From Candidatus Omnitrophota bacterium (GTDB lineage Bacteria; Omnitrophota; Gorgyraeia; Aquiviventales; Aquiviventaceae), in contig JAHFGT010000016.1 of the NCBI GenBank assembly GCA_023247275.1, positions 1 to 40,979 of the forward strand: 40,979 nt of DNA. The letters are read 5' to 3'. Shown in pieces: positions 7,439 to 14,910 of the stretch (its first letter is position 1; every line of letters starts with the position of its first letter). The notes under the pieces were generated by a model. It worked only from the letters and a program-made list of their open reading frames with translations. It was not told where the DNA came from and did no database searches. Made by a program: the position numbers and the translations under genes.

Positions 7439-7469
7439 ATACCGGTACACGAATCGTACGAGGAGCCCT

Positions 7470-8183
7470 ATGGTAACCACAGCGAAAACCACCACAACGA
7501 TTCAACAGGAGCTGGTGTTGCAGCGACGGTCAACCCACGGCACTCGGCCGGTTCGACGGCTGCGCGCCGAGGGTGTGGTGCCAGGCGTGGTGTACGGCCG
7601 GCAGATGGATCCGCTGCCGGTCTCGGTGAACCGCCGGGAGCTGATCCGGTTGCTGCATTCACAGGGGGGCGAACACTCGCTCATTCGCCTTCGGCTGGAG
7701 GGAGACGGTTGGGAGAAGCCGGCGTTGGTTCAGTCGATCCAGCATGACCCGGTGGATGGCCATCTGGTCCATGTCGACTTCCACGCCATTGTGCTGACCG
7801 AGCGGCTGAAATTGCGGGTGCCGTTACTCCTGAAAGGTGACTCGGTTGGTGTCAAACAAGAGGGTGGAATCCTGGAGCAGTTCTTGCGGGACGTTGAGGT
7901 CGAATGTCTCCCGACCGAAATTCCTGCGTCAGTAGAATTCGATGTGAGCCTGCTGACGATCGGTCAAACGGTTCACGTGCGCGACTTGATCGCTCCGAGC
8001 AATGCCCGCATTACCAGCGACCCTGACGGTGCCATCGCCTCGGTGTTGATGCCGAAGGTGGAGAAGCCTGAGGAGGAAGCGGCAGCGGTCGCCGAGCCAG
8101 AAGTGCTCCGCGAGAAGAAGGAAGAGCCAGAGGCTGGTGCGGCCGAGCAGGCGAAGCCTGAGCCGAAGAAAGAGAAAGAGTAA
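7470..8183 (+). CDS. rplY: 50S ribosomal protein bL25, CTC/TL5 type
   Basis: This 237-residue protein is the long (CTC/TL5) form of bL25, which binds 5S rRNA. The N-terminal 5S-binding domain includes LVLQRRSTHGTRPVRRLRAEG and VPGVVYGR; the second domain runs from about residue 100 to 200 (LKLRVPLLLKGDSVGVKQEGG, then the ECLPTEIPASVEFDVS segment). The last 40 residues are a Glu/Lys/Ala/Pro-rich tail of low complexity, often seen in this family. The start has GAGGAG a few bases upstream (7460-7465). It lies between prs and pth, the order seen in many bacteria. Confidence 0.95.
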   Translation: MVTTAKTTTTIQQELVLQRRSTHGTRPVRRLRAEGVVPGVVYGRQMDPLPVSVNRRELIRLLHSQGGEHSLIRLRLEGDGWEKPALVQSIQHDPVDGHLVHVDFHAIVLTERLKLRVPLLLKGDSVGVKQEGGILEQFLRDVEVECLPTEIPASVEFDVSLLTIGQTVHVRDLIAPSNARITSDPDGAIASVLMPKVEKPEEEAAAVAEPEVLREKKEEPEAGAAEQAKPEPKKEKE

Positions 8184-8192
8184 GACCGCAGC

Positions 8193-8771
8193 GTGAACGT
8201 CATTGTTGGATTAGGCAACCCAGGGCACACCTACCACGAAACCCGTCACAATGTCGGGTTTATGGTAGTCCAGGTGCTCGCTCAGCGGCATGGGATCCAG
8301 TTGGCCGAGCGATTGATGAGCCCTGACGGCGACCATCCGGCAGCGGTCTATGGCGATTATACGCAGGACAGCCACACCGTGCGATTACTGTTGCCGTTGA
8401 CCATGATGAACGAGTCCGGAGAAGCGCTGCGGGTGGTCAACGTGCCAACCGATCAGGTGTTGGTGGTGTGTGACGATGTCAATTTGCCGTTGGGGTCGAT
8501 TCGGCTACGGCCGCATGGCACCGCTGGCGGTCACCACGGTCTGCAGTCGTGTTTGGACGTGCTGCAGACCGAGTTGGTCCCACGGCTGCGGGTGGGTGTT
8601 GGCGCAGAGCCCCTGCCGGCTGATCTGACGCAATTTGTGCTCTCGCGATTTGTCAGCGGCGAGCGCCCGCTGATGAAGCGGACCATCGAGCAGGCCGTGG
8701 ATGCCTGCGAGGCGTGGGCCCTGACGGGCATCACCGCTGCGATGAATCGGTTCAACCGCGTTGAAGGATGA
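8193..8771 (+). CDS. pth: Peptidyl-tRNA hydrolase
   Basis: Pth recycles peptidyl-tRNA released from stalled ribosomes. The 192-residue protein has the diagnostic VGLGNPGHTYHETRHNVGF with the catalytic His in TRHNVGF, then LLPLTMMNESGEAL with the conserved Asn, VVCDDVNLPLG, and GTAGGHHGLQS. It uses a GTG start: this codon gives the family-typical MNVIVGLGNPG, and no ATG fits. It begins 9 bp after rplY and its end is 16 bp before rpsF. Length is normal. Confidence 0.96.
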   Translation: MNVIVGLGNPGHTYHETRHNVGFMVVQVLAQRHGIQLAERLMSPDGDHPAAVYGDYTQDSHTVRLLLPLTMMNESGEALRVVNVPTDQVLVVCDDVNLPLGSIRLRPHGTAGGHHGLQSCLDVLQTELVPRLRVGVGAEPLPADLTQFVLSRFVSGERPLMKRTIEQAVDACEAWALTGITAAMNRFNRVEG

Positions 8772-8787
8772 CGAAGAAGGTGACCAC

Positions 8788-9129
8788 ATGACACCGACCA
8801 AGGCCTATGAGGCGCTGGTGATTTTGAAAACCGCCGGGACCGAGCAGGACCTCGCGCGCCACGGGGCGCAACTCGAAGAGCTCATCAAGCGCGTGGGCGG
8901 TCGGATGGTCGCCTCGCAAAATATGGGCCGGCGCAAGCTCGCGTTTCGAATCTCTCGACAGACCGAGGGCTATTATTACCTGGTTCGATTTCAGGCCCCG
9001 GCAGATCATGTGGCCGAGCTGGAACGATTGCTGCGGCTCAATGAGGTCGTGGTCCGATTTATGGTGTTGAGCGCGGACGACGTGTCGACGACTCAGCCAG
9101 TGGCCACGACCGCTGCGGTTGCGAGCTAA
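8788..9129 (+). CDS. rpsF: 30S ribosomal protein bS6
   Basis: The 113-residue protein matches bS6, which sits on the small-subunit platform with bS18. Recognisable are YEALVILK near the start, GGRMVASQNMGRRKLAF, YYYLVRFQAPADHVAELERLLRLNEVVVRFMVL. The ATG at 8788 is preferred over an upstream TTG in frame inside pth because AAGAAGGTGA ends 4 bp before it and the protein then begins like the family. The C-terminal Thr/Ala tail is short. It leads the rpsF-ssb-rpsR-rplI group. Confidence 0.95.
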   Translation: MTPTKAYEALVILKTAGTEQDLARHGAQLEELIKRVGGRMVASQNMGRRKLAFRISRQTEGYYYLVRFQAPADHVAELERLLRLNEVVVRFMVLSADDVSTTQPVATTAAVAS

Positions 9130-9131
9130 CA

Positions 9132-9596
9132 ATGGTCAGCTTGAATCGTGTCTTGCTCATTGGAAACCTGACCAAGGATCCAGAGTTACGCTATACCCCG
9201 TCCGGGACCCCGGTGGCGAATTTGCGGCTGGCCGTCAACTCCACCTTCAAGGACCAGGCGGGTCAGCGCAAAGAAGAGACCTGTTTTGTCACGATCGTGG
9301 TCTGGAGCAAGCAGGCTGAATTGTGTAACCAGTATTTGAAGAAGGGACGCTCCGTGTTCATCGAGGGCCGCCTGCTCTATCGCAGTTGGGAGGCCGAAGG
9401 CAAGACGCGTTCTACGATGGAAGTGCGGGCGGATCGCGTGCAGTTCCTGGGCGGGCCAGGCGGGCCCTCGGGCGGATCGAGCGCTGGGCCGGCCGCGATG
9501 CGGACTGAATCGCCAGCCGATGTTTCCAATGAGCGGTCAGAGGAACCAGAGGCTGAGCCGGTGCCAGAGGGGTCGGATGCCGACGTGCCGTTCTAG
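9132..9596 (+). CDS. ssb: Single-stranded DNA-binding protein
   Basis: SSB coats single-stranded DNA in replication and repair. The OB-fold spans residues 1-108: LNRVLLIGNLTKDPELRYTPSGTPVA, FVTIVVWSKQAELCNQYLKKG, VFIEGRLLYRSW. It is followed by a Gly/Ser/Pro/Glu-rich linker and the acidic tip DADVPF, the partner-binding tail that recruits replication and repair proteins. The gene lies between rpsF and rpsR with 2-bp and 21-bp gaps, the classical arrangement. Length 154 is typical. Confidence 0.97.
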   Translation: MVSLNRVLLIGNLTKDPELRYTPSGTPVANLRLAVNSTFKDQAGQRKEETCFVTIVVWSKQAELCNQYLKKGRSVFIEGRLLYRSWEAEGKTRSTMEVRADRVQFLGGPGGPSGGSSAGPAAMRTESPADVSNERSEEPEAEPVPEGSDADVPF

Positions 9597-9617
9597 TGCC
9601 GCCACGAAGGAGTAAGG

Positions 9618-9845
9618 ATGCCGATTCCACGACGCAGCTTTGTCAAGAAACCCTGCCGGTTCTGTACCGAGAAGGTCGAGCACATTGACTATAAGGACCT
9701 GGACCGGATCGGGCGGTACGTCACCGAGCGAGGAAAGATCTTACCCTCCCGGTTGACCGGGACGTGTGCCAGACACCAGCGGATTTTGACACGGGCGATC
9801 AAGCGCGCCCGGTTTATGGCGCTGTTGCCGTACGTCTCAATCTGA
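9618..9845 (+). CDS. rpsR: 30S ribosomal protein bS18
   Basis: The 75-residue basic protein contains the bS18 core [20 protein letters not shown] followed by [23 protein letters not shown] and a hydrophobic C-terminal ALLPYVS. It has an N-terminal CRFCTEK segment, giving two Cys plus Cys52 and His54, a possible zinc site as found in some bS18 forms. AAGGAG lies 7 bp upstream of the ATG. It binds 16S rRNA with bS6 encoded two genes upstream. Confidence 0.96.
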   Translation: MPIPRRSFVKKPCRFCTEKVEHIDYKDLDRIGRYVTERGKILPSRLTGTCARHQRILTRAIKRARFMALLPYVSI

Positions 9846-9871
9846 GTCATCCGATGCGGGAAAACGCTCAG

Positions 9872-9944
9872 TGGTTCATTGGCTCAGTAGCTCACTGGTT
9901 GACATGGCCAACCAGTGCGCAATTGAACCATTGAGCTATTGAGC
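9872..9944 (+). promoter_or_regulatory. Competing hairpins between rpsR and rplI
   Basis: Two mutually exclusive folds are visible. The long one pairs 9882-9900 with 9926-9944 (19-nt arms, one G-T wobble and one mismatch). The short one pairs CACTGGTTG (9893-9901) with CAACCAGTG (9909-9917) exactly. TGGTTCA (9872-9878) can also pair with TGAACCA (9924-9930). GCTCA and TGGTT words recur through the segment. No T-tract follows. It could be an attenuator-like leader for rplI-dnaB or a decayed palindromic repeat. Confidence 0.45.
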
Positions 9945-9981
9945 GATTTGACGATACAGATGCGAGCTATGAGGTGATCCC

Positions 9982-10425
9982 ATGGATGTGCTCTTGCTCA
10001 AACCAGTGGAGAAGTTAGGCGCTGAGGGCACGGTGGTGCGCGTCAAACCCGGATATGCGCGAAACTATCTGTTGCCACGCGGGTGGGCTGTTCTGGCGAC
10101 GCCTGAGCAACTTCGCGCGGTGGAGCAGCACCAGCGACAGCAGGTGGCCAAGGACCAACGGATCAAGACGGCCGCCGAGGCGCTGAGGCAGCGCATGGAA
10201 CAGCGTTCCCTGAGCTTGAAGCTGACCGTCGGGACTGATGAGAAAGCTTTTGGGTCGATTTCAGCCCACGATATCGTCGACGCCCTGAAGGCCGACGGGA
10301 TCGAGCTCGAGAAACATCTGGTCCATCTCGACGAACCACTCAAGAGTTTGGGGATGTTTGAACTTCCTGTCCGCCTGCATCCGGATGTGGTGGCGACGCT
10401 GAAGATTCGAGTCGTGAAGGCGTAA
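9982..10425 (+). CDS. rplI: 50S ribosomal protein bL9
   Basis: The 147-residue protein shows the bL9 signature: MDVLLLKPVEKLGAEGTVVRV followed by KPGYARNYLLPRGWAVLAT (5S/23S-binding N-domain), a long charged connecting helix (residues 43-78), and the C-terminal domain with KAFGSISAHDIVDAL. Length is normal. GAGGTGA at 9971-9977 is a good ribosome-binding site. The 136-bp gap before it holds strong inverted repeats; dnaB follows after 37 bp. Confidence 0.96.
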   Translation: MDVLLLKPVEKLGAEGTVVRVKPGYARNYLLPRGWAVLATPEQLRAVEQHQRQQVAKDQRIKTAAEALRQRMEQRSLSLKLTVGTDEKAFGSISAHDIVDALKADGIELEKHLVHLDEPLKSLGMFELPVRLHPDVVATLKIRVVKA

Positions 10426-10462
10426 CGATCACGCCTGAAACACGGTTGTTGGATTCGGATTG

Positions 10463-11806
10463 ATGGAGCACATTTCCCATCTCACCACGGCGCATTTTCG
10501 TACCCCTCCCTCGAGTGAAGAGGCTGAGCAAGCCGTGCTCGGATCCATGCTGCTGGAGGAGGACGCTGTGGTTCAAGCGGCCGAGCTGCTTGAAGACCTC
10601 GCGTTCTACCGCGATGCACACCGGAAACTGTTCGCCGCGCTCCTCGAATTGTATAAAAAAGATGTCACCATCGATCTGGTCACCGTGACGGATGAGCTGA
10701 GAAAGCGCGGGTGGCTGGAGGAGATCGGAGGACCGAGCTACCTGGCGACCCTGACGAATGTGGTGCCCAGCGCGGCGAATATCAAGCACTACTGCCACAT
10801 TGTCAAAGAGAAATATATCCTGCGACGATTGATTCAGGTCACCAGCGAAATTCAGACGGATTGTTTTGATTTGGTGAAGGAAGCCGACCTGCAGTTGGAC
10901 GAGGCAGAGTCGAAGATCTTTCACATCGCGGATTTGAAGATCAAGCGCGATGCGGTGGCCATGAAAGACATCGTCAAGAGCTCGATCGAGATGATCGATC
11001 AGCTCTATCAGCGCAAAGGCGCGATCACCGGCCTGCCGACCGGGTTCATGGAATTGGACCAGCAACTGGCCGGGTTGCAGCCGGCTGATCTGATTGTCGT
11101 GGCTGGCCGCCCGGCCATGGGCAAGAGCAGTTTCGCGTTGTGCGTCGCCGAGCATGTGGCGCTTCAGCAGAAGGCCGGTGTCGCGGTCTTCAGTCTGGAG
11201 ATGTCGAAGGAAAATGTCGTGCAACGCATGCTGTGCTCGCACGCCCGCATCAATGCGCATAATGTCCGGACCGGCCTGCTCTCCCACAGCGACTGGCCAA
11301 AGCTGACCCAGGCGGCTGGCAAGCTGTCCGAGTCGCCAATCTATGTCGACGACTCCCCAGGGATCTCTATCTTGGAACTGCGCGCCAAAGGGCGACGGCT
11401 CAAGCGAAAGTTCAGCATCGGGCTGATCGTGATCGATTATCTCCAGCTCATGGATGCGACCGCCGCCGGCGAAAACCGCCAGCAGGAGATCTCCACGATT
11501 TCCCGAGGACTCAAGGCGCTGGCGCGGCAGCTCAATGTGCCGGTGATCGCGGTAAGCCAATTATCACGAGCTCCGGAGAAGGAGCTGCGACGGCCTCGGT
11601 TGTCCGACCTGCGAGAGTCCGGCGCGATCGAACAGGATGCTGATGTGGTGTTGATGCTGTTTCGCGAGGATTACTACAGTCCGACCGAAGAGAACAAGGG
11701 TGTGGCCGAAGTGATCATTGCCAAACAGCGCAACGGCCCGACCGGCACGGTGAAGCTGGCCTTTATTAAGGAGTACACACGGTTTGAGACCCTGGCGCAG
11801 GGCTAA
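10463..11806 (+). CDS. dnaB: Replicative DNA helicase DnaB
   Basis: DnaB unwinds DNA ahead of the replisome as a hexamer. The N-terminal collar domain begins at about residue 13 (PPSSEEAEQAVLGSML), followed by the RecA-type ATPase with Walker A GRPAMGKS (215-222), FSLEMSKE, the DYLQLM Walker-B region, ISRGLKALARQLNVPVIAVSQLSR and LRESGAIEQDADVV. The length of 447 is standard and there is no intein. The ATG at 10463 is taken as start; an adjacent in-frame TTG at 10460 is less likely. bamA begins at its stop codon. Confidence 0.97.
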   Translation: MEHISHLTTAHFRTPPSSEEAEQAVLGSMLLEEDAVVQAAELLEDLAFYRDAHRKLFAALLELYKKDVTIDLVTVTDELRKRGWLEEIGGPSYLATLTNVVPSAANIKHYCHIVKEKYILRRLIQVTSEIQTDCFDLVKEADLQLDEAESKIFHIADLKIKRDAVAMKDIVKSSIEMIDQLYQRKGAITGLPTGFMELDQQLAGLQPADLIVVAGRPAMGKSSFALCVAEHVALQQKAGVAVFSLEMSKENVVQRMLCSHARINAHNVRTGLLSHSDWPKLTQAAGKLSESPIYVDDSPGISILELRAKGRRLKRKFSIGLIVIDYLQLMDATAAGENRQQEISTISRGLKALARQLNVPVIAVSQLSRAPEKELRRPRLSDLRESGAIEQDADVVLMLFREDYYSPTEENKGVAEVIIAKQRNGPTGTVKLAFIKEYTRFETLAQG

Positions 11807-11807
11807 C

Positions 11808-14099
11808 GTGCGGGTGGCCATTGGGTTCTTGCTGGCCATTGGTCTGGCCGGCGTGGTGCACGCGGAAGATGGTCGCCGAATCATCGCGGTCGACGTCAGC
11901 GGAGCGAGCACCATTGCCAAGGAAACCATCTTGGCAAAGGTGCAGACCAAACCAGGGGCTCCGTACAACGACTCGATGGTGAGCGAAGACATCCGGCGAC
12001 TGTTTGCCTTGGGCTATTTCACCGATGTTCGGGCTGACCTTGAAGATCTCCCAGACGGCCTGAAGTTGATTTTTGTGGTGGTGGAAAAACCCACGATCAG
12101 CAGCCTCCAGGTGCAGGGTAACCATGCGTTGCCGCGCGCGAAGCTGCTCGAGCTGTTGGGGATTTCGAAAGGCACCCTGTATGATCCGCGGAAGGTCAAA
12201 GAAGGCATCGATGCGATCAAAGCAGAGTACGCTCGCCGCGGATTTTCACAGGCAGAGGTCGTGTCCCGGGTGGATTCCCAACCGACCGACAACGTGGCCG
12301 TACTCCATCTGCTGGTGGACGAAGGGGTCCGGCTGCGGATTGCGCAGATTCTCATCGAAGGCAATCAGGCATTCTCCGATCGACGGATCCGCAAACTCCT
12401 GAAAACCAAGCGACGCCGATGGTTGTTGCCAGGCCTGTACACCGAGCAGGTGGTGGAAGAGGATGTCGAGCGGATTCGAACCTTCTATCATAAGCACGGG
12501 TACCAAGATGTCGAGGTCACCAAGCAGGTGTACCGAGATCCGTCCGGCAAAGGCCTGCTGATTCATTTTACGATCGTGGAAGGGCTCCAACATCGCGTTG
12601 GGACGGTGCGACTCGAGGGCGCGGTGTTGTTTCCTGAGCCAGAGCTGCGCAAGACGATCGCGCTGAAACCTGGCACGGTGTTTAACGATGAAACGCTCCA
12701 AGAAGACCTCCGCTTATTGAAGCAGTACTACGGGGATCGCGGGTATATCCATGCCCAGGTGGCGGCGGATCCGCAACTGGATCCGACGACCAAGCGGGTG
12801 AACCTGACGTACCGGATGACCGAGAACGAGTTGGTCTATGTCAACCGGATCGATATTCAGGGTAACCTGCGCACCAAAGATATCGTGGTGCGCCGAGAAA
12901 TGCGCATCTATCCGGGCGAGTCGTTCAACGGCGCGAAGATTCGCAAGTCATTAGACCGGCTCTACAACCTCGGATACTTTGAAGAAGTCAACGTGGACAC
13001 TGAGCCGACCAGCGCGTCGGATCATGAGGATTTGATCGTGCAGGTCAAGGAGTCCAAAACCGGCAGCTTTAGCTTTGGCGGCGGGTTTTCCTCAGTCGAT
13101 CGGCTCGTTGGACTGGTGGAGCTGGAGCAGCGGAATTTCGATTGGAAAAATTTCCCGAACTTTACCGGCGCTGGGCAAGATCTGCGGCTCCGGGCTGAGA
13201 TCGGCACGGTGCGGCGGTTTTTCGATTTGTCGTTCACCGAGCCGTGGATCTTTGGGTACCCGCTCTCCTTTGGTCTTGACGCGTTTAACCGCACCCGGTT
13301 GCGCAGCCGCAACCTCGGGTTGGCGTTTGAAGAGCAGCGACGGGGTGGCGGGCTGCGGCTCGGCAAGGAGTTCGCCGACGTGCTGCAAGTCAATCTGAGT
13401 CACGAGGTCTTCCGGACAGTCATTTCGGATGTGGTGTCAGAGGCGTCAGCCGATCTGAAGGCAGAGGAGGGCACGAACACCATCAGCGCCAGCGGGCTGT
13501 CGGTGTCGTTTGATAAACGGAATAACCGGTTCGATCCGACCCGGGGATATTTCCTGTTTAGCTCTGCGGACTTGGCTGGCGGGATTGTCGGTGGCGACAA
13601 AGATTTCTATCGGGTCCAAGGCGGGACCAGCACCTATCTTCCTCACTTCGATCGGTTTGTTCTAGAGACTCGGCTACGGACCGGAATCGTGAAAGCCTAT
13701 GGCGATAGCGATGAGGTCCCAATCTTTGAGCGATTCTTTGGCGGCGGTTCAGGCACGATCCGCGGATTCCGCGAACGGCGGGTCGGGCCGCGCGATCCGC
13801 TCTCCAACGATCCTATTGGTGGAGAGGCGAGCATGACCGGGAGTGTTGAGGAAGTGATCACCCTCATCAAGGATGAGCGGGGCCGGTCGATCCTCAAAGG
13901 CTCGGTCTTCTACGATGTCGGCAACGTGTGGCGCCGGGTCGACCAGTTTGCCGAATCGTTTCGATCCGGCGTGGGTGTGGGCACTCGGGTCAATACGCCG
14001 ATCGGCCCGGTCCGACTGGATTTGGGATTTCCGGTGAGCAACGTGGGCGATGGAGGCCATAAGCCACGGCTGCATTTCAACGTCAGCCGGAGCTTTTAA
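11808..14099 (+). CDS. bamA: Outer membrane protein assembly factor BamA
   Basis: BamA inserts beta-barrel proteins into the outer membrane. A signal peptide (VRVAIGFLLAIGLAGVVHA, cut before EDG) is followed by five POTRA domains to about residue 405, each with G-x-x-x-Y/F and GYF-type ends, and a 16-strand barrel containing the conserved FGGGSGTIRGF motif and a C-terminal Phe. The GTG at 11808, just past the dnaB stop with AGGG 5 bp upstream, gives a normal signal peptide. A TTG at 11784 with AAGGAG 10 bp upstream is an alternative that adds eight residues. Position before ompH and lpx genes is the classical envelope-biogenesis order. Confidence 0.96.
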   Translation: MRVAIGFLLAIGLAGVVHAEDGRRIIAVDVSGASTIAKETILAKVQTKPGAPYNDSMVSEDIRRLFALGYFTDVRADLEDLPDGLKLIFVVVEKPTISSLQVQGNHALPRAKLLELLGISKGTLYDPRKVKEGIDAIKAEYARRGFSQAEVVSRVDSQPTDNVAVLHLLVDEGVRLRIAQILIEGNQAFSDRRIRKLLKTKRRRWLLPGLYTEQVVEEDVERIRTFYHKHGYQDVEVTKQVYRDPSGKGLLIHFTIVEGLQHRVGTVRLEGAVLFPEPELRKTIALKPGTVFNDETLQEDLRLLKQYYGDRGYIHAQVAADPQLDPTTKRVNLTYRMTENELVYVNRIDIQGNLRTKDIVVRREMRIYPGESFNGAKIRKSLDRLYNLGYFEEVNVDTEPTSASDHEDLIVQVKESKTGSFSFGGGFSSVDRLVGLVELEQRNFDWKNFPNFTGAGQDLRLRAEIGTVRRFFDLSFTEPWIFGYPLSFGLDAFNRTRLRSRNLGLAFEEQRRGGGLRLGKEFADVLQVNLSHEVFRTVISDVVSEASADLKAEEGTNTISASGLSVSFDKRNNRFDPTRGYFLFSSADLAGGIVGGDKDFYRVQGGTSTYLPHFDRFVLETRLRTGIVKAYGDSDEVPIFERFFGGGSGTIRGFRERRVGPRDPLSNDPIGGEASMTGSVEEVITLIKDERGRSILKGSVFYDVGNVWRRVDQFAESFRSGVGVGTRVNTPIGPVRLDLGFPVSNVGDGGHKPRLHFNVSRSF

Positions 14100-14243
14100 C
14101 TAGCGTGACAAGCTGAAGATACCTCACGATCTGTTTGAGCAACAACCAACCGCTTCTGCCCAACCGGACAGTTGACGCTTGGCGCAACAAGTGAGAACGG
14201 CACTAGGCCAAGGAAGAGCACAAGATCCACAGGGAGCCAATCG

Positions 14244-14885
14244 ATGAGCAACCGAGCAACGACCACCCAGCGGGTTCTATGGTTTGTACTTGTCGCTTGT
14301 CGCTTGTCGCTTGTCGCTGCAAGCGACGCACGGGCCGCAGAACAGGCCGCCACGCCGAGCGCTCCCCATCCGGCGCGAGCGGCAGCCCAGCCGGTTGCGG
14401 CCCAGCCAGAGGCTGCGCCCGCACCCGTGCTTGCGACGTTCAGAATCGGCTCGGTCAATGTGGCGAAACTGTTTAGCGAGTACAACCGCACCAAGGCCCA
14501 GGACGTCCAGCTGCAACAGAAAGGCAAACAAAAGGAAGAGGAATTGAAGGCGCGAGCCGATCAGCTCAAAGAGCTGCAGCAAGGTCTTGGCAAGTCCGAG
14601 TTGCTCAATGACCAGACGCGGGAATCCAAAGCGCGCGAGCTGGAGCACAAACAGGATGACTTGCAAAATTTCCGCAAAAGCGCGTCACGTGAGCTGGGTC
14701 GAGAGCGCGATAAACTGGCCCGGGATATTCTCACCGACGTCTACAGCGCGATTGAAGAGTATGGCAAAACCAACGGGTTTACCGTGATCCTGGATCAGCG
14801 GTCGCTGACGTATGCTCAGTCGGCGGTGGACGTGACCGACGACGTCCTGAAGTTACTCAACAGTCATTACAGCGCAACTCGGTGA
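14244..14885 (+). CDS. OmpH/Skp family periplasmic chaperone
   Basis: Skp-type chaperones hold unfolded outer-membrane proteins in the periplasm. The 213-residue protein has a signal peptide (residues 1-31, ending SDARA), an Ala/Pro-rich spacer (32-62), IGSVNVAKLFSEYNRTKAQ (69-87) and then a long, highly charged coiled coil (QLQQKGKQKEEELKARADQL onward), ending with the family C-terminal GFTVILDQRSLTYAQSAVDVTDDVL. AGGGAG at 14231-14236 supports the ATG at 14244. Within the signal sequence the DNA consists of four exact copies of a 7-bp unit, so slippage would shift the frame. It follows bamA and precedes lpxC-fabZ. Confidence 0.92.
   Translation: MSNRATTTQRVLWFVLVACRLSLVAASDARAAEQAATPSAPHPARAAAQPVAAQPEAAPAPVLATFRIGSVNVAKLFSEYNRTKAQDVQLQQKGKQKEEELKARADQLKELQQGLGKSELLNDQTRESKARELEHKQDDLQNFRKSASRELGRERDKLARDILTDVYSAIEEYGKTNGFTVILDQRSLTYAQSAVDVTDDVLKLLNSHYSATR
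14290..14317 (+). repeat. Heptanucleotide tandem repeat (TTGTCGC)x4 in the OmpH signal peptide
   Basis: Four perfect head-to-tail copies of TTGTCGC occupy 14290-14317 and encode residues 16-25 (hydrophobic core) of the signal peptide. Gain or loss of one unit would frameshift the gene. GTCGCTTG (14306-14313) also pairs with CAAGCGAC (14320-14327), giving an 8-bp hairpin. Confidence 0.85.
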
Positions 14886-14910
14886 GTCGACGGCGACTGA
14901 GGGTGGTGTC

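Noticed and set aside
10340-11560. Long open frame (about 400 codons) on the minus strand opposite dnaB
   Set aside because: It lies fully antisense to a clear dnaB gene, has no recognisable motif, and such shadows are expected in GC-rich coding DNA.
14290-14327. CRISPR-like array
   Set aside because: The repeat units are 7 bp with no spacers, and no cas genes are present.
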